64,000 nt of DNA from Streptomyces lanatus (lineage in GTDB: Bacteria > Actinomycetota > Actinomycetes > Streptomycetales > Streptomycetaceae): positions 1 to 64,000 of the forward strand of contig NZ_BNBM01000022.1 in NCBI RefSeq assembly GCF_014655715.1. The letters run 5' to 3'. Of this stretch, positions 17,958-26,132 are shown in pieces. The position numbers and the translations under genes were made by a program. The notes under the pieces were generated by a model. The model did no database searches and was not told where the DNA came from. It saw only the letters and a list, made by a program, of their open reading frames with translations. The stretch's first letter is position 1; each line of letters opens with the position of its first letter.

Positions 17958-19229
17958 TCACCGATGGTGAGGTGAGGTCAGGTAGTGCTGCCGGAGGAGT
18001 TCCCTTCCGTAGTCGTTGCCGTTGGGGGTGCGGATGACGGAGTGGACGTGCTTCTGGGTGGGGCCGTCGCCCTGGGTGGCTCCGTAGGCGCCGGCCAGCG
18101 GGCCCGGGCCCTGGCAGTCGACCTCGACCCAGACGACGGGGCTGTGGACACGGACGTAGAAGGCGGAGTCGTCGGCGATGCCGCCCGCCCAGGTGACATA
18201 GGTGTCGGAGAGGTGCTCGGCGACCTCCGCCATCCGTACCTTCGCGGCGTCCGCCTTGGCGCGGCCCACGAACGCCTCGACGATGCCGAGGAGCTTCTTC
18301 CTCTGGGCGGCGTTCAGCTTGTCGCCGCGCAGGCCCTCGTACGCCTGGACCGTGTTGTCGGCGAACGCGCCCGCCTTCATCGACTCGTTCGACTTGGTCG
18401 AGGAGGCGATCGCGACGGACTGCTGCGCCGTGGTGAGGGAGTTGATGAAGGCCAGTGAGGCGACGACCTCCTCGTGGCAGACGGTGACGGTCTCGCCGTC
18501 GATCTCCATCGAGGTCGGTTCCGAACCCCAGAAGCAGGGGCTCATGACCACCTGGCTGCCGAGGACGAAGTAGTTGACGACGAGGTGGTGGCCGTCGAAC
18601 TGGAAGCCCCACGGCTCGGTCGCGGACGGGGTGCCCATCAGGGTCCAGTAGTAGGCGTCCTCGTTGAAGGAGTTCGTGTTGCCGATCGCCTCGCCGGCCG
18701 CCTGGTTGATCCTGCGGATCTTCTCCGTGGTCTCCAGGCCGTCCGCGCTGAGCGCCGCCTTCAACAGGGCGGTGCCGAGGGCCTTCTGGTCGTCGCTCAG
18801 ATCGGCGAGGGAGACGCCCTGACGGTCGTAGGAGTCGATGTTGGACCACAGCCGCCACTCGGTGGAGTGGACGGTGAACTGCGTGGACGTCTTCTGGGTG
18901 TCGGTGAGCCCGGCCAGGAAGGCGTTCGCCGCGGAGATGACCGGGGCGGTGGCGACCTTGGTGGAGTGGATCGTGAACAGGTCGTCGATCCGCTTCCCGT
19001 CGGTGGTCAGGCCGAAGAAGTCCTCGGTGATGGTCTGGTTCCCGGGGCCTCCGCCGCCGGGAGCACCGCTGGGAGCGCCGCTCGGGGCCGGGCTCGCCGA
19101 GGCGTCGGTGGTGGCGTCTTCGGCCATCGCGGCCCAGGCACCGGCACCGCCCATCGTCGCCACGGCAGTGGCACCGGAGGCGAAGAAGACCTTGCGCATG
19201 AAGTTGCGACGGCTCGCGTGGGCGGTCAT
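17958..19229 (-). CDS. DUF3500 domain-containing Tat-exported protein
   Basis: A 423-residue protein with a twin-arginine signal (SRRNFMRKVFFASGATAVATM), then a Pro/Gly/Ser-rich linker, then the DUF3500 domain. Inside it: WGFQFDGHHLVVNYFVLGSQVVMSPCFWGSEP and late RVHSPVVWVEVDCQGPGPL, with HVHSVIRTPNGNDYG close to the end. The histidines suggest metal binding; the family has no assigned reaction. ATG 19229 has AGGAG nine bases upstream. A tandem TCAGC repeat about 72 bases before the start is a candidate site for the response regulator encoded upstream. Confidence 0.88.
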   Translation of the reverse strand: MTAHASRRNFMRKVFFASGATAVATMGGAGAWAAMAEDATTDASASPAPSGAPSGAPGGGGPGNQTITEDFFGLTTDGKRIDDLFTIHSTKVATAPVISAANAFLAGLTDTQKTSTQFTVHSTEWRLWSNIDSYDRQGVSLADLSDDQKALGTALLKAALSADGLETTEKIRRINQAAGEAIGNTNSFNEDAYYWTLMGTPSATEPWGFQFDGHHLVVNYFVLGSQVVMSPCFWGSEPTSMEIDGETVTVCHEEVVASLAFINSLTTAQQSVAIASSTKSNESMKAGAFADNTVQAYEGLRGDKLNAAQRKKLLGIVEAFVGRAKADAAKVRMAEVAEHLSDTYVTWAGGIADDSAFYVRVHSPVVWVEVDCQGPGPLAGAYGATQGDGPTQKHVHSVIRTPNGNDYGRELLRQHYLTSPHHR

Positions 19230-19300
19230 CGTCACGGGCTCCTCTCATCGTGGGCACGTCCACCGTTGGGCGGCCACGGGTGCCAACCCTGGGGCCCCCA

Positions 19301-19317
19301 GCTGAGGCTGAGCTGAA
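19301..19317 (-). promoter_or_regulatory. Candidate response-regulator binding repeat
   Basis: On the minus strand the sequence reads TTCAGCTCAGCCTCAGC. It holds three TCAGC units, the first and third 11 bases apart, one helical turn. OmpR-family regulators of actinobacteria commonly bind such direct repeats. It sits between the two-component system and the DUF3500 start. Confidence 0.5.
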
Positions 19318-19402
19318 CCGCATCGCGTACGGCGGCGGCAGCGGCGCCGATATCGCCGTACGGCACACCGCTGACCTGCGTGTCTGTGAATGTGCCGTGG
19401 AT

Positions 19403-20857
19403 TCAGCGGGCGTCGGCGGCGTGCGGCAGCGCGACCGTGAACTGCGTGTGCCCGGGCTCGCTCTCGACGTCGAGGCGGCCGCCGTGCGCCTGGGTGATGG
19501 CCGCGGCGATGGACAGGCCGAGGCCCGAGCCGCCGCCCTTGCCGGGGGTCCGGGTGCGGGAGGTGTCGGCGCGGGTGAAGCGTTCGAAGACGGTGGGCAG
19601 GAGCGCGGGCGGGATGCCGGGGCCGTCGTCGTGCACGCGGATGACGCGGCACGCGCGCGTGGCCTCCACGGTCACCGTGATCCGGGTGCCGGGCGGGGTG
19701 TGCGCGCGGGCGTTGGCCAGCAGGTTGGCCACGACCTGGGTGAGCCGGGCCGGGTCGCCGGTCACCGTGGCCGGTTCGTCGAGGCGCAGCGCGAGCTGCC
19801 AGTCGTGGTCGACGCCGGTCGCCCGCGCGTCCCACACCGCCTCCGCGACCAGGGTGGCGAGGTCGACGTCCTCCGCCGCGAGCGGCCGTCCCTCGTCGAG
19901 CCGGGCCAGCAGCAGAAGGTCCTCGACGAGCCCGGTCATCCGGGCCGACTGCGCGGAGACCCGACGCCAGGCCTGACCCGCGTCGATCGGCGCCGTGCCC
20001 CGGTCCATCAGCTCGGCGTAACCGGCGATGGAGGCGAGCGGGGTGCGCAGTTCGTGGCTCGCGTCGGCGAGGAAGCGGCGCATGCGTTCCTCGGTGCGCC
20101 GGCGCACGGCGAGCGAGGACTCCACGCGGTCGATCAAGTGGTTGAGCGCGGCGCCCACTTGGCCGGCCTCGGTGGTGGGGTCGGTGTCCCCGGCGGGGAC
20201 CCGGGTGAGGCCGGTGACCGCACCGCGGTCCAGCGGTGCCCGTGCCACCTCGACGGCGGTGGCGGCCACCCGGCCGAGCGGCCGCAGCTGGCGCCGTATG
20301 ACCACCGCGCAGGCGCATCCCGCGACGACGAGTCCGGCTCCGGCGATGGCCGTCTGCGTCACGATCAGCCGGTGGATCGTGTCCTGTACGGCGGCCATGG
20401 GGAGCCCGGCCAGCACGGCGGCGCCGTCGCCGCTGACGGCGGCCACCCGGTAGGTGCCGAGGCCCGGGATGGTGCGGGTGTGGAGCGTGCCGTCGGCGTC
20501 GACCCCGGACAGGGCGGCGCGCTGGGTCGCGGTAAGAGTGGTGCGGTCTCCGTCCTCGTCCACCACCTCGGCGGCCGTGACCTCGCCGTCCGCGAGGCGT
20601 GCGGCGACGGTGCCGGCGGGCTGCCCCCGCTCGCTGAGGAAGCTGAGGTCCGTGGCACCGCCGGCCCGGTAGTGGGCGCCGCCCTCGCCGCGCTGCGCGG
20701 CGTCGCGGACGCGCTGGTCCAAGCTGTCCAGCAGATGGGCGCGCTGGACCAGGACCGTGGTGAGCGCCATCGCCGCGCAGACGAGGGCCAGCGCGACCGT
20801 GGTGAACAGCACCAGCCTGGCCCGCAGTGAGCGGCCCCTGGCCCGAAGGGGCGTCAT
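19403..20857 (-). CDS. Two-component sensor histidine kinase
   Basis: A 484-residue membrane kinase. Segments: TM1 (~residues 13-35), an extracytoplasmic sensor of ~120 residues, TM2 (~residues 165-185, IAGAGLVVAGCACAVVI), a HAMP linker, the phospho-acceptor histidine in DASHELRTPLASIAGYAEL, then the N box NLLANARAHTP and the G boxes DDGPGIPP and GLGLSIAAAITQAHGG. The ATG 20857 overlaps the response regulator stop as ATGA. The organisation is of the EnvZ/CseC type. The signal is unknown; the downstream DUF3500 gene is the most likely target. Confidence 0.92.
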   Translation of the reverse strand: MTPLRARGRSLRARLVLFTTVALALVCAAMALTTVLVQRAHLLDSLDQRVRDAAQRGEGGAHYRAGGATDLSFLSERGQPAGTVAARLADGEVTAAEVVDEDGDRTTLTATQRAALSGVDADGTLHTRTIPGLGTYRVAAVSGDGAAVLAGLPMAAVQDTIHRLIVTQTAIAGAGLVVAGCACAVVIRRQLRPLGRVAATAVEVARAPLDRGAVTGLTRVPAGDTDPTTEAGQVGAALNHLIDRVESSLAVRRRTEERMRRFLADASHELRTPLASIAGYAELMDRGTAPIDAGQAWRRVSAQSARMTGLVEDLLLLARLDEGRPLAAEDVDLATLVAEAVWDARATGVDHDWQLALRLDEPATVTGDPARLTQVVANLLANARAHTPPGTRITVTVEATRACRVIRVHDDGPGIPPALLPTVFERFTRADTSRTRTPGKGGGSGLGLSIAAAITQAHGGRLDVESEPGHTQFTVALPHAADAR

Positions 20858-21588
20858 GTGCCGCCGTCCGCCGCCCTGATGACGTATCCGGCGCCGCGCA
20901 CCGTGTGGATCATCGGCGCCCGACCCTTGTCGATCTTTCCGCGCAGGCTGTACACATACACCTCGACGAGATTGCCCTCGCTCTCGAACGTGCTGTTCCA
21001 GACCTCCCCGACGATCTGCGCCTTGCTCAGCACCTGCCTGGGATGGCGCATCAGATAGCCGAGCAGGTCGAACTCCTTCGCGGTGAGCGCGATCGGCGTC
21101 CCGGCGCGCTGCACCTGCCGGGTCGTCTCGGACAGCGTCAGATCGCCGAGCACCCGTACGTCGTGGTCGGCCGCCTCGCGTTCGGCGCCGGCGCGACGCA
21201 GCAGGCCGCGCAGCCGCAGCATGACCTCTTCCATGGCGAAGGGTTTGGTCACATAGTCGTCGGCGCCGGCCGACAGCCCGTCGAGGCGGTGTTCCAGGGC
21301 GTCACGGGCGGTGAGCATGAGCACGGGCAGCCGCGCGTTCTCGTACCGCAGCCGCCGCAGCACCTGCACACCGTCCAGATCGGGCAGCATCCCGTCCAGC
21401 ACGACGGCATGCGGCGCGCACCCCCGGGCGAGCGTCAGGGCACTGCGTCCGTCCTCCGCGACGAAGGGCTGCCACCCCGCATCCGCGACAGCCCACGACA
21501 GCAGCTCGGTCAACTCGGGTTCATCATCGACGATCAGCACACGCACCGCACTCCGGCGACTGGCCGGGGCTCCACTGACGACAGGCAT
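20854..21588 (-). CDS. OmpR family response regulator
   Basis: A 244-residue regulator. Receiver domain: VRVLIVDDEPELTELL with the acidic pair, phospho-aspartate in HAVVLDGMLPDLDG, and the lysine in DDYVTKPFAMEE. The C-terminal winged helix reads LTAKEFDLLGYLMRHPRQVLSK then VEVYVYSLRGKIDKG and HTVRGAGYVIR. I chose ATG 21588, which leaves a short 14-residue leader before the receiver. It is first in an operon with the sensor kinase. Confidence 0.92.
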   Translation of the reverse strand: MPVVSGAPASRRSAVRVLIVDDEPELTELLSWAVADAGWQPFVAEDGRSALTLARGCAPHAVVLDGMLPDLDGVQVLRRLRYENARLPVLMLTARDALEHRLDGLSAGADDYVTKPFAMEEVMLRLRGLLRRAGAEREAADHDVRVLGDLTLSETTRQVQRAGTPIALTAKEFDLLGYLMRHPRQVLSKAQIVGEVWNSTFESEGNLVEVYVYSLRGKIDKGRAPMIHTVRGAGYVIRAADGGT

Positions 21589-21704
21589 ACGCGTGAGCCT
21601 GCCCCGGCTCCCTGAGAGACCGCTGTGGGTGTTCTGTGGTCCGATCATGGATGGCACATGCGCGGCCCCCGCCAATTGTTGTGACCTACGCCACGCTCAC
21701 CCAT

Positions 21705-21729
21705 TGGTTACGTTGAGGTTCCTGGTTAC
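21705..21729. promoter_or_regulatory. Direct repeat TGGTTAC upstream of NTF2/HxlR operon
   Basis: Two exact TGGTTAC copies, 18 bases apart start to start, lie about 90-110 bases before the NTF2-like gene. They may be an operator for the HxlR regulator encoded downstream. Confidence 0.35.
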
Positions 21730-21816
21730 CGACGGTGAGCATGGAGAGGCACGGGGGACGAACCCCACGCGGCAGAGTGCCGTGGCGCCCCGTCGGACCG
21801 AAAGGAACGAGTGACC

Positions 21817-22209
21817 ATGACCAGCAAGAACATCGACATCGCCCGCGATTACTTCCAGGCCGTCCAGACCGGTGACCTGGCCAAGGTCGGAGAACTCCTC
21901 GACGAGCAGGTCGTCTGGCACCAGCCGGGCACCAACCGGTTCTCCGGCGAACACCAGGGCCGCGACGCCGTCTTCGCCCTGCTCGGCGGGATGATGGAGA
22001 CCAGCCAGGGCAGCTTCGCCATCGACCAGGTCCACGCCCTGATGGGCAACGGCGACACCGTCGCCGCCACCATCCACTTCACAGGCAGCCACACCACCGG
22101 CTCCATGAGCATGGACGGCGTCGACCTCCTGCGCCTCAAGGACGGCAAGATCGCCGAGGTGTGGCTGTTCTCCGGCGACCAGCGAGCCGAGGACGCCTTC
22201 TGGGCTTGA
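21817..22209 (+). CDS. NTF2-like (SnoaL-type) protein
   Basis: A 130-residue protein with the NTF2/SnoaL alpha-plus-beta cone fold. Seen: IDIARDYFQAVQTGDLAKVGELLDEQVVWHQPG, FSGEHQGRDAVFALL, and the last strands DGVDLLRLKDGKIAEVWLFSG. Such proteins are isomerases, cyclases or hydratases, or ligand binders. ATG 21817 has AAAGGA ten bases upstream; GTG 21811 is the alternative. The HxlR gene follows 47 bases on, so they likely form an operon in which the regulator senses a compound handled by this protein. Confidence 0.85.
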   Translation: MTSKNIDIARDYFQAVQTGDLAKVGELLDEQVVWHQPGTNRFSGEHQGRDAVFALLGGMMETSQGSFAIDQVHALMGNGDTVAATIHFTGSHTTGSMSMDGVDLLRLKDGKIAEVWLFSGDQRAEDAFWA

Positions 22210-22256
22210 TCGGCCGGCGCCCGGTCGACCCGCCCGACCCGAAGGAGGACGCGCAC

Positions 22257-22625
22257 ATGCCGCAGCTGCCGGCTTTCGATGTCATGACGGCGACCTGCCC
22301 GTCCCGGACCTCGCTCGCTCGTATCGCCAACAAGTGGACGGCCATGGTGGTCATCGCCCTCAGCGCCGGCCAGATGCGCTTCCGCGACCTGCGCTCCGCG
22401 GTCGACGGGATCAGCGCGAAGGTCCTCACCGAGACACTCCGCGATCTGGAACGCGACGGAATCGTCACGCGCCATGTGTACGCCGAGGTCCCTCCCCGGG
22501 TCGAGTACGAGCTGACCGCACTGGGACACACCCTGCACGCACCTCTTCAGGCACTGGGCCGCTGGGCCGAGGACCACATCACCGAGGTACTGGCGGCACG
22601 GGAGGCCTACGACGCCCGTCAGTGA
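22257..22625 (+). CDS. HxlR family winged-helix regulator
   Basis: A 122-residue MarR-superfamily regulator of the HxlR/DUF24 type. Seen: the N-terminal cysteine in MTATCPSRTSLARIANKWT, then RFRDLRSAVDGISAKVLTETLRDLERDGIVTRHVYAEVPPRVEYELTALG in outline, the family signature. The conserved cysteine before the first helix often senses quinones or electrophiles in relatives. ATG 22257 has AAGGAGG eight bases upstream. Confidence 0.9.
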   Translation: MPQLPAFDVMTATCPSRTSLARIANKWTAMVVIALSAGQMRFRDLRSAVDGISAKVLTETLRDLERDGIVTRHVYAEVPPRVEYELTALGHTLHAPLQALGRWAEDHITEVLAAREAYDARQ

Positions 22626-22696
22626 TCCGTGTCCACGAACTTGTCTGACAGCTGTGTGAAGCATGCCGAACATGGCTCGCGCTCCAACGATGCTCC

Positions 22697-23554
22697 TCAA
22701 ACGGTGAAGGGCCGCTGCTGCAGGAACTCGTTATTGGCACTGCCGGTCACGAAGAGGCCGGGGCTCTGGTTGGGCGGCATTCTGCGGAGAATTTCACGCT
22801 GGAAGGACTTGTGCCCGCCGGTGAACTTCCCTTCGCTCCACACTTCGCGGAGTGTGCCGGTGAACAGCCCGTTCTCCCAGCCGTCGGCGGCCAGCTGATT
22901 GTCCGCGCAGGCAGAGATGAGCAGGACACTGGCCGCCAGTTCGAGGGTGTCCTTCGGATTCAGGTTCCGCTGGATCGTGTCGTAGAGCGTCTTGTCCCGC
23001 GCATACGCCTCGTGCTGGGTGTCCGGCGGCATGACCCGGGAAGTGACTTCGATGCGATCCGGGTCGCGGGTCTGGTACTGCTCCTCCATCGCGTCCGGGG
23101 TGAGGATCTGTCGCACCGCTCTGACGGCCGTCTCACTGTGACAGCAGTCGAAGTAGGCGGAAATTCGTACCCCTTCGGCGAACGCCTCGAATTCCTTGTA
23201 CAGCTCGTCATCTATGAACTCGCGGTCGTACAGGACCAAGGTCTCGTCGAGACGGTCCGGCTCGTCCTCGGGCCCGTTCCGGTCGGGCACCTGGCCGCCA
23301 TGACCCGAGTAAGTGAGGAGAAGGATGTCGCCGGGTACCAGGACCCCGGCCGCCCTTCGGAGTTCCTCGGTCACCTTGTCGACCGTCGCGTCCGCCGTGA
23401 GCAGCACCTTGCGGTTGTCGAACCCGGCGTTCCTGGCGATCTGTTCCATGTCGCGAGCGTCGTTCTCGCACGCGTTGAGCTTGCCGTCCCAGCCGCCGTA
23501 TCGAGCGGGGTCGACACGATTCAGTCCGATGTGGAGCGATATGCCGTTGGCCAT
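22697..23554 (-). CDS. Caspase-like cysteine peptidase (C14)
   Basis: A 285-residue soluble protein with a caspase-haemoglobinase fold. The catalytic histidine is H85 in LLLTYSGHGGQVPD; the catalytic cysteine is C138 in ISAYFDCCHSET. The N-terminal ISLHIGLNRVD strand and LNACENDARDMEQIARNAGF helix are typical of bacterial metacaspase-type orthocaspases. There is no signal peptide, transmembrane segment or fused sensor domain, so any trigger must come from a partner. Specificity for Arg/Lys or Asp cannot be read. It is divergent from a leishmanolysin-like protease across an AT-rich promoter region. Confidence 0.87.
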   Translation of the reverse strand: MANGISLHIGLNRVDPARYGGWDGKLNACENDARDMEQIARNAGFDNRKVLLTADATVDKVTEELRRAAGVLVPGDILLLTYSGHGGQVPDRNGPEDEPDRLDETLVLYDREFIDDELYKEFEAFAEGVRISAYFDCCHSETAVRAVRQILTPDAMEEQYQTRDPDRIEVTSRVMPPDTQHEAYARDKTLYDTIQRNLNPKDTLELAASVLLISACADNQLAADGWENGLFTGTLREVWSEGKFTGGHKSFQREILRRMPPNQSPGLFVTGSANNEFLQQRPFTV

Positions 23555-23815
23555 GGGGTGGCCCCCTTCTCTACGGACGGCGAAGCGTCCGGAGCGGATC
23601 CCCCGAGCCCGAGATAGTCACCCGTTAATGCCAACTATATCCAAGTTTGCCCCAAGTTGCGCCTTTTTAGTTTTCCTCGCAGACTCTCGGCACCCACCGG
23701 CCATCACCCTGCACCAGCGGGAACCGACCCGGTACCGACGCGCACCGTTACCCCGTTCGGCCTAGCCTGGTGAGAGGGGGTGACTTTCATCGGACGGGAG
23801 GAAGGGAGATCCGTC
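23555..23815. promoter_or_regulatory. AT-rich divergent promoter region with CCAAGTT repeats
   Basis: A 261-base region between the two protease genes, clearly richer in A/T than its surroundings (23620-23690). It holds two CCAAGTT copies at 23641 and 23652, 11 bases apart, a spacing typical for an activator bound on one DNA face. Confidence 0.4.
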
Positions 23816-24679
23816 ATGACCAAAGTCGCCACTGGCACCTTCAAGACGTACCGGGCGGTGGCCGACTCCCAACGCGCCAGGGAAATCGCCAACACCACTT
23901 CGCCGTTCACCATTGAAGTCCGCTTCGTCGGCGGACTGACGGAAAATCAGCAGGACGCCTTCGCGGCAGCGGCCGATCGCTGGGCCAAGGTCATCATCGG
24001 GGACCTCGACACCGCGGTAGTCGGCGGCGACGTCATCGACGACCTGCTGATCGAGGCGGAAGGCGTCACGATCGACGGCCCCGGCGGCATCCTCGGCATG
24101 GCCGGCCCCACCGACTTCCGTGACGGCAACGCCCAGTTCGGTCCGCTGCTTCCCGCGAAAGGTCTGATGAGGTTCGATTCCACCGATCTCGCGGAGATGG
24201 AGGCGAACGGCACGCTCGTCGATGTCATCACCCATGAAATGGGGCACGTACTGGGCATCGGGACCCTGTGGAAGCCCCTCGGCCTCCTCAGCGGAGCCGG
24301 CGGCCAGGACCCCACCTTCACCGGCCCCCGCGCCCAGGCCGAGTTCGCCACGCTCGTCTCGGAGGCCCAGCCGGTACCGGTACCCGTCGCCAACTTCGGC
24401 GGACCGGGCACCAGGGACAGCCACTGGCGGGAAGCGGTGTTCGTCAACGAGCTCATGTCGCCGTTCATCTCGGGCAGCAACAACCCCCTGAGCCGGATGA
24501 CCGCCGCGAGCCTCGGCGACCTCGGCTACCAGGTCGACCTCGACGGCGCCGAGCCGTACACGCTCCCCGACCTCCTCCAAATCGCCCGCTCGGGTGGACT
24601 CTTGCCCCACACCGCACCCCTCGGCGACGGCATCATGCTCCCCGCAGTGCCCACGCAGCTACCCGCCACCACGCCCTGA
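23816..24679 (+). CDS. Leishmanolysin-like zinc metalloprotease
   Basis: A 287-residue metzincin-type protease. The zinc site is HEMGHVLGIGTLW (H140, E141, H144), with a distant third histidine in DSHWREAVFVNEL (H203) and a methionine-turn candidate, M214, in ELMSPF, the M8/leishmanolysin layout. The front part (FTIEVRFVGGLTENQQDAFAAAADRW) is the usual beginning of such bacterial proteins. No signal peptide is seen, so it acts inside the cell or leaves by an unusual route. ATG 23816 has GGAGGAAGGGAG upstream. Divergent from the caspase-like gene. Confidence 0.82.
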   Translation: MTKVATGTFKTYRAVADSQRAREIANTTSPFTIEVRFVGGLTENQQDAFAAAADRWAKVIIGDLDTAVVGGDVIDDLLIEAEGVTIDGPGGILGMAGPTDFRDGNAQFGPLLPAKGLMRFDSTDLAEMEANGTLVDVITHEMGHVLGIGTLWKPLGLLSGAGGQDPTFTGPRAQAEFATLVSEAQPVPVPVANFGGPGTRDSHWREAVFVNELMSPFISGSNNPLSRMTAASLGDLGYQVDLDGAEPYTLPDLLQIARSGGLLPHTAPLGDGIMLPAVPTQLPATTP

Positions 24680-24694
24680 CGGGCGACCCGCGGA

Positions 24695-26023
24695 TCAGGA
24701 GCCCTTGGCCGCCGGTTCGAGGATGGCCACGCACTCCACATGATGAGTCATCGGAAACAGATCGAACGCCCGCAGAGTCCGCACCCGATACCCCCCGTCC
24801 CGGAAGTACCCCAAGTCCCGCGCCAGCGCCGCCGGATCGCAGGCCACGTATGCGATCCTCCGCGCGCCCAGCGAAGCAAGGTGTTCGACCGTCTTGCGGC
24901 CCGCCCCCGCCCGAGGCGGGTCCAGGACGATCAGGTCCACCTCGGTGATTCCGGTACGCGGCAGTACCGCCTCGACCTTGCCTTGCTCAATACGCACACG
25001 CTCGAAGTCGGCCAGGTTGTGCCGGGCGTCCTCCACCGCGCGCTTGCCGGACTCGATGCCGAGGACCGCGCCCTTGTCGCCGAGGCGGTCGGCGAGGGCG
25101 CCGGCGAAGAGGCCCACGCCGCAGTACAGGTCCAGCGCCATCTCGCCCTTGCGCGGGAGCAGACCCTGCATGACCGCCGTCACCAGGGTGTCCGCGGACT
25201 TCGGGTGGACCTGCCAGAAGCCGCCGCTGCCGACGCGGTAGGTGCGGCCGTCCGCGCGTTCGCGGACGAAGGGGCGGCCGTGGACGCGGTGCACCCCGCC
25301 GTCCTTCTCGCCCACGCGCATCACCGACACCGGGCGGTCCAGTTCGACGATCGGGAGCCTCGCGCCGGGGCGCGGCGTGAGGATCACCTGGCGGTCCTGC
25401 GAACCCGTCGCCGCGATCGCCTCCACCGACGCCATGCCGGTCCAGTCCCGCTTCTCGATGCCCAGCTCGCTGACACCCTCCGCGGCGATCATGCAGTGGT
25501 CGACCGGCTCGACCTCGTGCGAACGGTGCCGGCGCAGACCCGCGCGGCCCTCGGCGTCGACGGCGTACTGCACGCGCGTGCGCCACTGCGGGACCTGTCC
25601 CGCGGGCAGCTTGTCGCCCTCGGCCGGCATCACCGTGCCGTCCCAGCCGACGTCCTCCGGCGTCAGTCCCGCGAGCCGCTGCAGCTGCTCGGCGACGACC
25701 TCGCCCTTCAGCCGGCGCTGGGCTCCCGGCTTGGCGTGCTGCCAGTCGCAGCCGCCGCAGCGGCCGGGGCCTGAGAAGGGGCAGGGGGCCTCGACACGGT
25801 CCTTGGACGCGTCCAGCACGGTCACCGCGTCCGCGCGCAGGAAGCGGTCGCCCTCCTCGCCCTCGGTCACCCGGGCCACGACCCGCTCACCGGGCAGCGT
25901 GTGCCGGACGAACAGCACCTGGCCGGCGTCGGTGCGGGCGATGCAGTGCCCACCGTGGGCGACGGGGCCGATCTCGACCTCGTACTCCTCCCCCACCAGC
26001 GACTTCTTCTCTTCTGCCTGCAT
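24695..26023 (-). CDS. TRAM-domain RNA uracil-5 methyltransferase (TrmA/RlmD family)
   Basis: A 442-residue SAM-dependent methyltransferase that makes 5-methyluridine in rRNA or tRNA. Order: TRAM domain (EYEVEIGPVAHGGHCIARTD ... RHTLPGERVVARVTE), Fe-S cysteines (CPFSGPGRCGGCDWQH), SAM motif (MALDLYCGVGLFAGAL), the LDPPRAGAG motif, and the catalytic cysteine in YVACDPAALARDL. Start chosen at ATG 26023, just before the TRAM domain. It lies next to the KimA-like transporter, an order shared with M. tuberculosis Rv2689c-Rv2690c. Confidence 0.88.
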   Translation of the reverse strand: MQAEEKKSLVGEEYEVEIGPVAHGGHCIARTDAGQVLFVRHTLPGERVVARVTEGEEGDRFLRADAVTVLDASKDRVEAPCPFSGPGRCGGCDWQHAKPGAQRRLKGEVVAEQLQRLAGLTPEDVGWDGTVMPAEGDKLPAGQVPQWRTRVQYAVDAEGRAGLRRHRSHEVEPVDHCMIAAEGVSELGIEKRDWTGMASVEAIAATGSQDRQVILTPRPGARLPIVELDRPVSVMRVGEKDGGVHRVHGRPFVRERADGRTYRVGSGGFWQVHPKSADTLVTAVMQGLLPRKGEMALDLYCGVGLFAGALADRLGDKGAVLGIESGKRAVEDARHNLADFERVRIEQGKVEAVLPRTGITEVDLIVLDPPRAGAGRKTVEHLASLGARRIAYVACDPAALARDLGYFRDGGYRVRTLRAFDLFPMTHHVECVAILEPAAKGS

Positions 26024-26132
26024 GGTGGGGTGACTCCAGATCGAGAGGGGGGCGCGGCCCCGACCAGAGGTCTCCTGAGGGCCTGACAACAGCCCACCAG
26101 TCTACGTGCTCCCCGCCCCCGTCACTCCCGGG

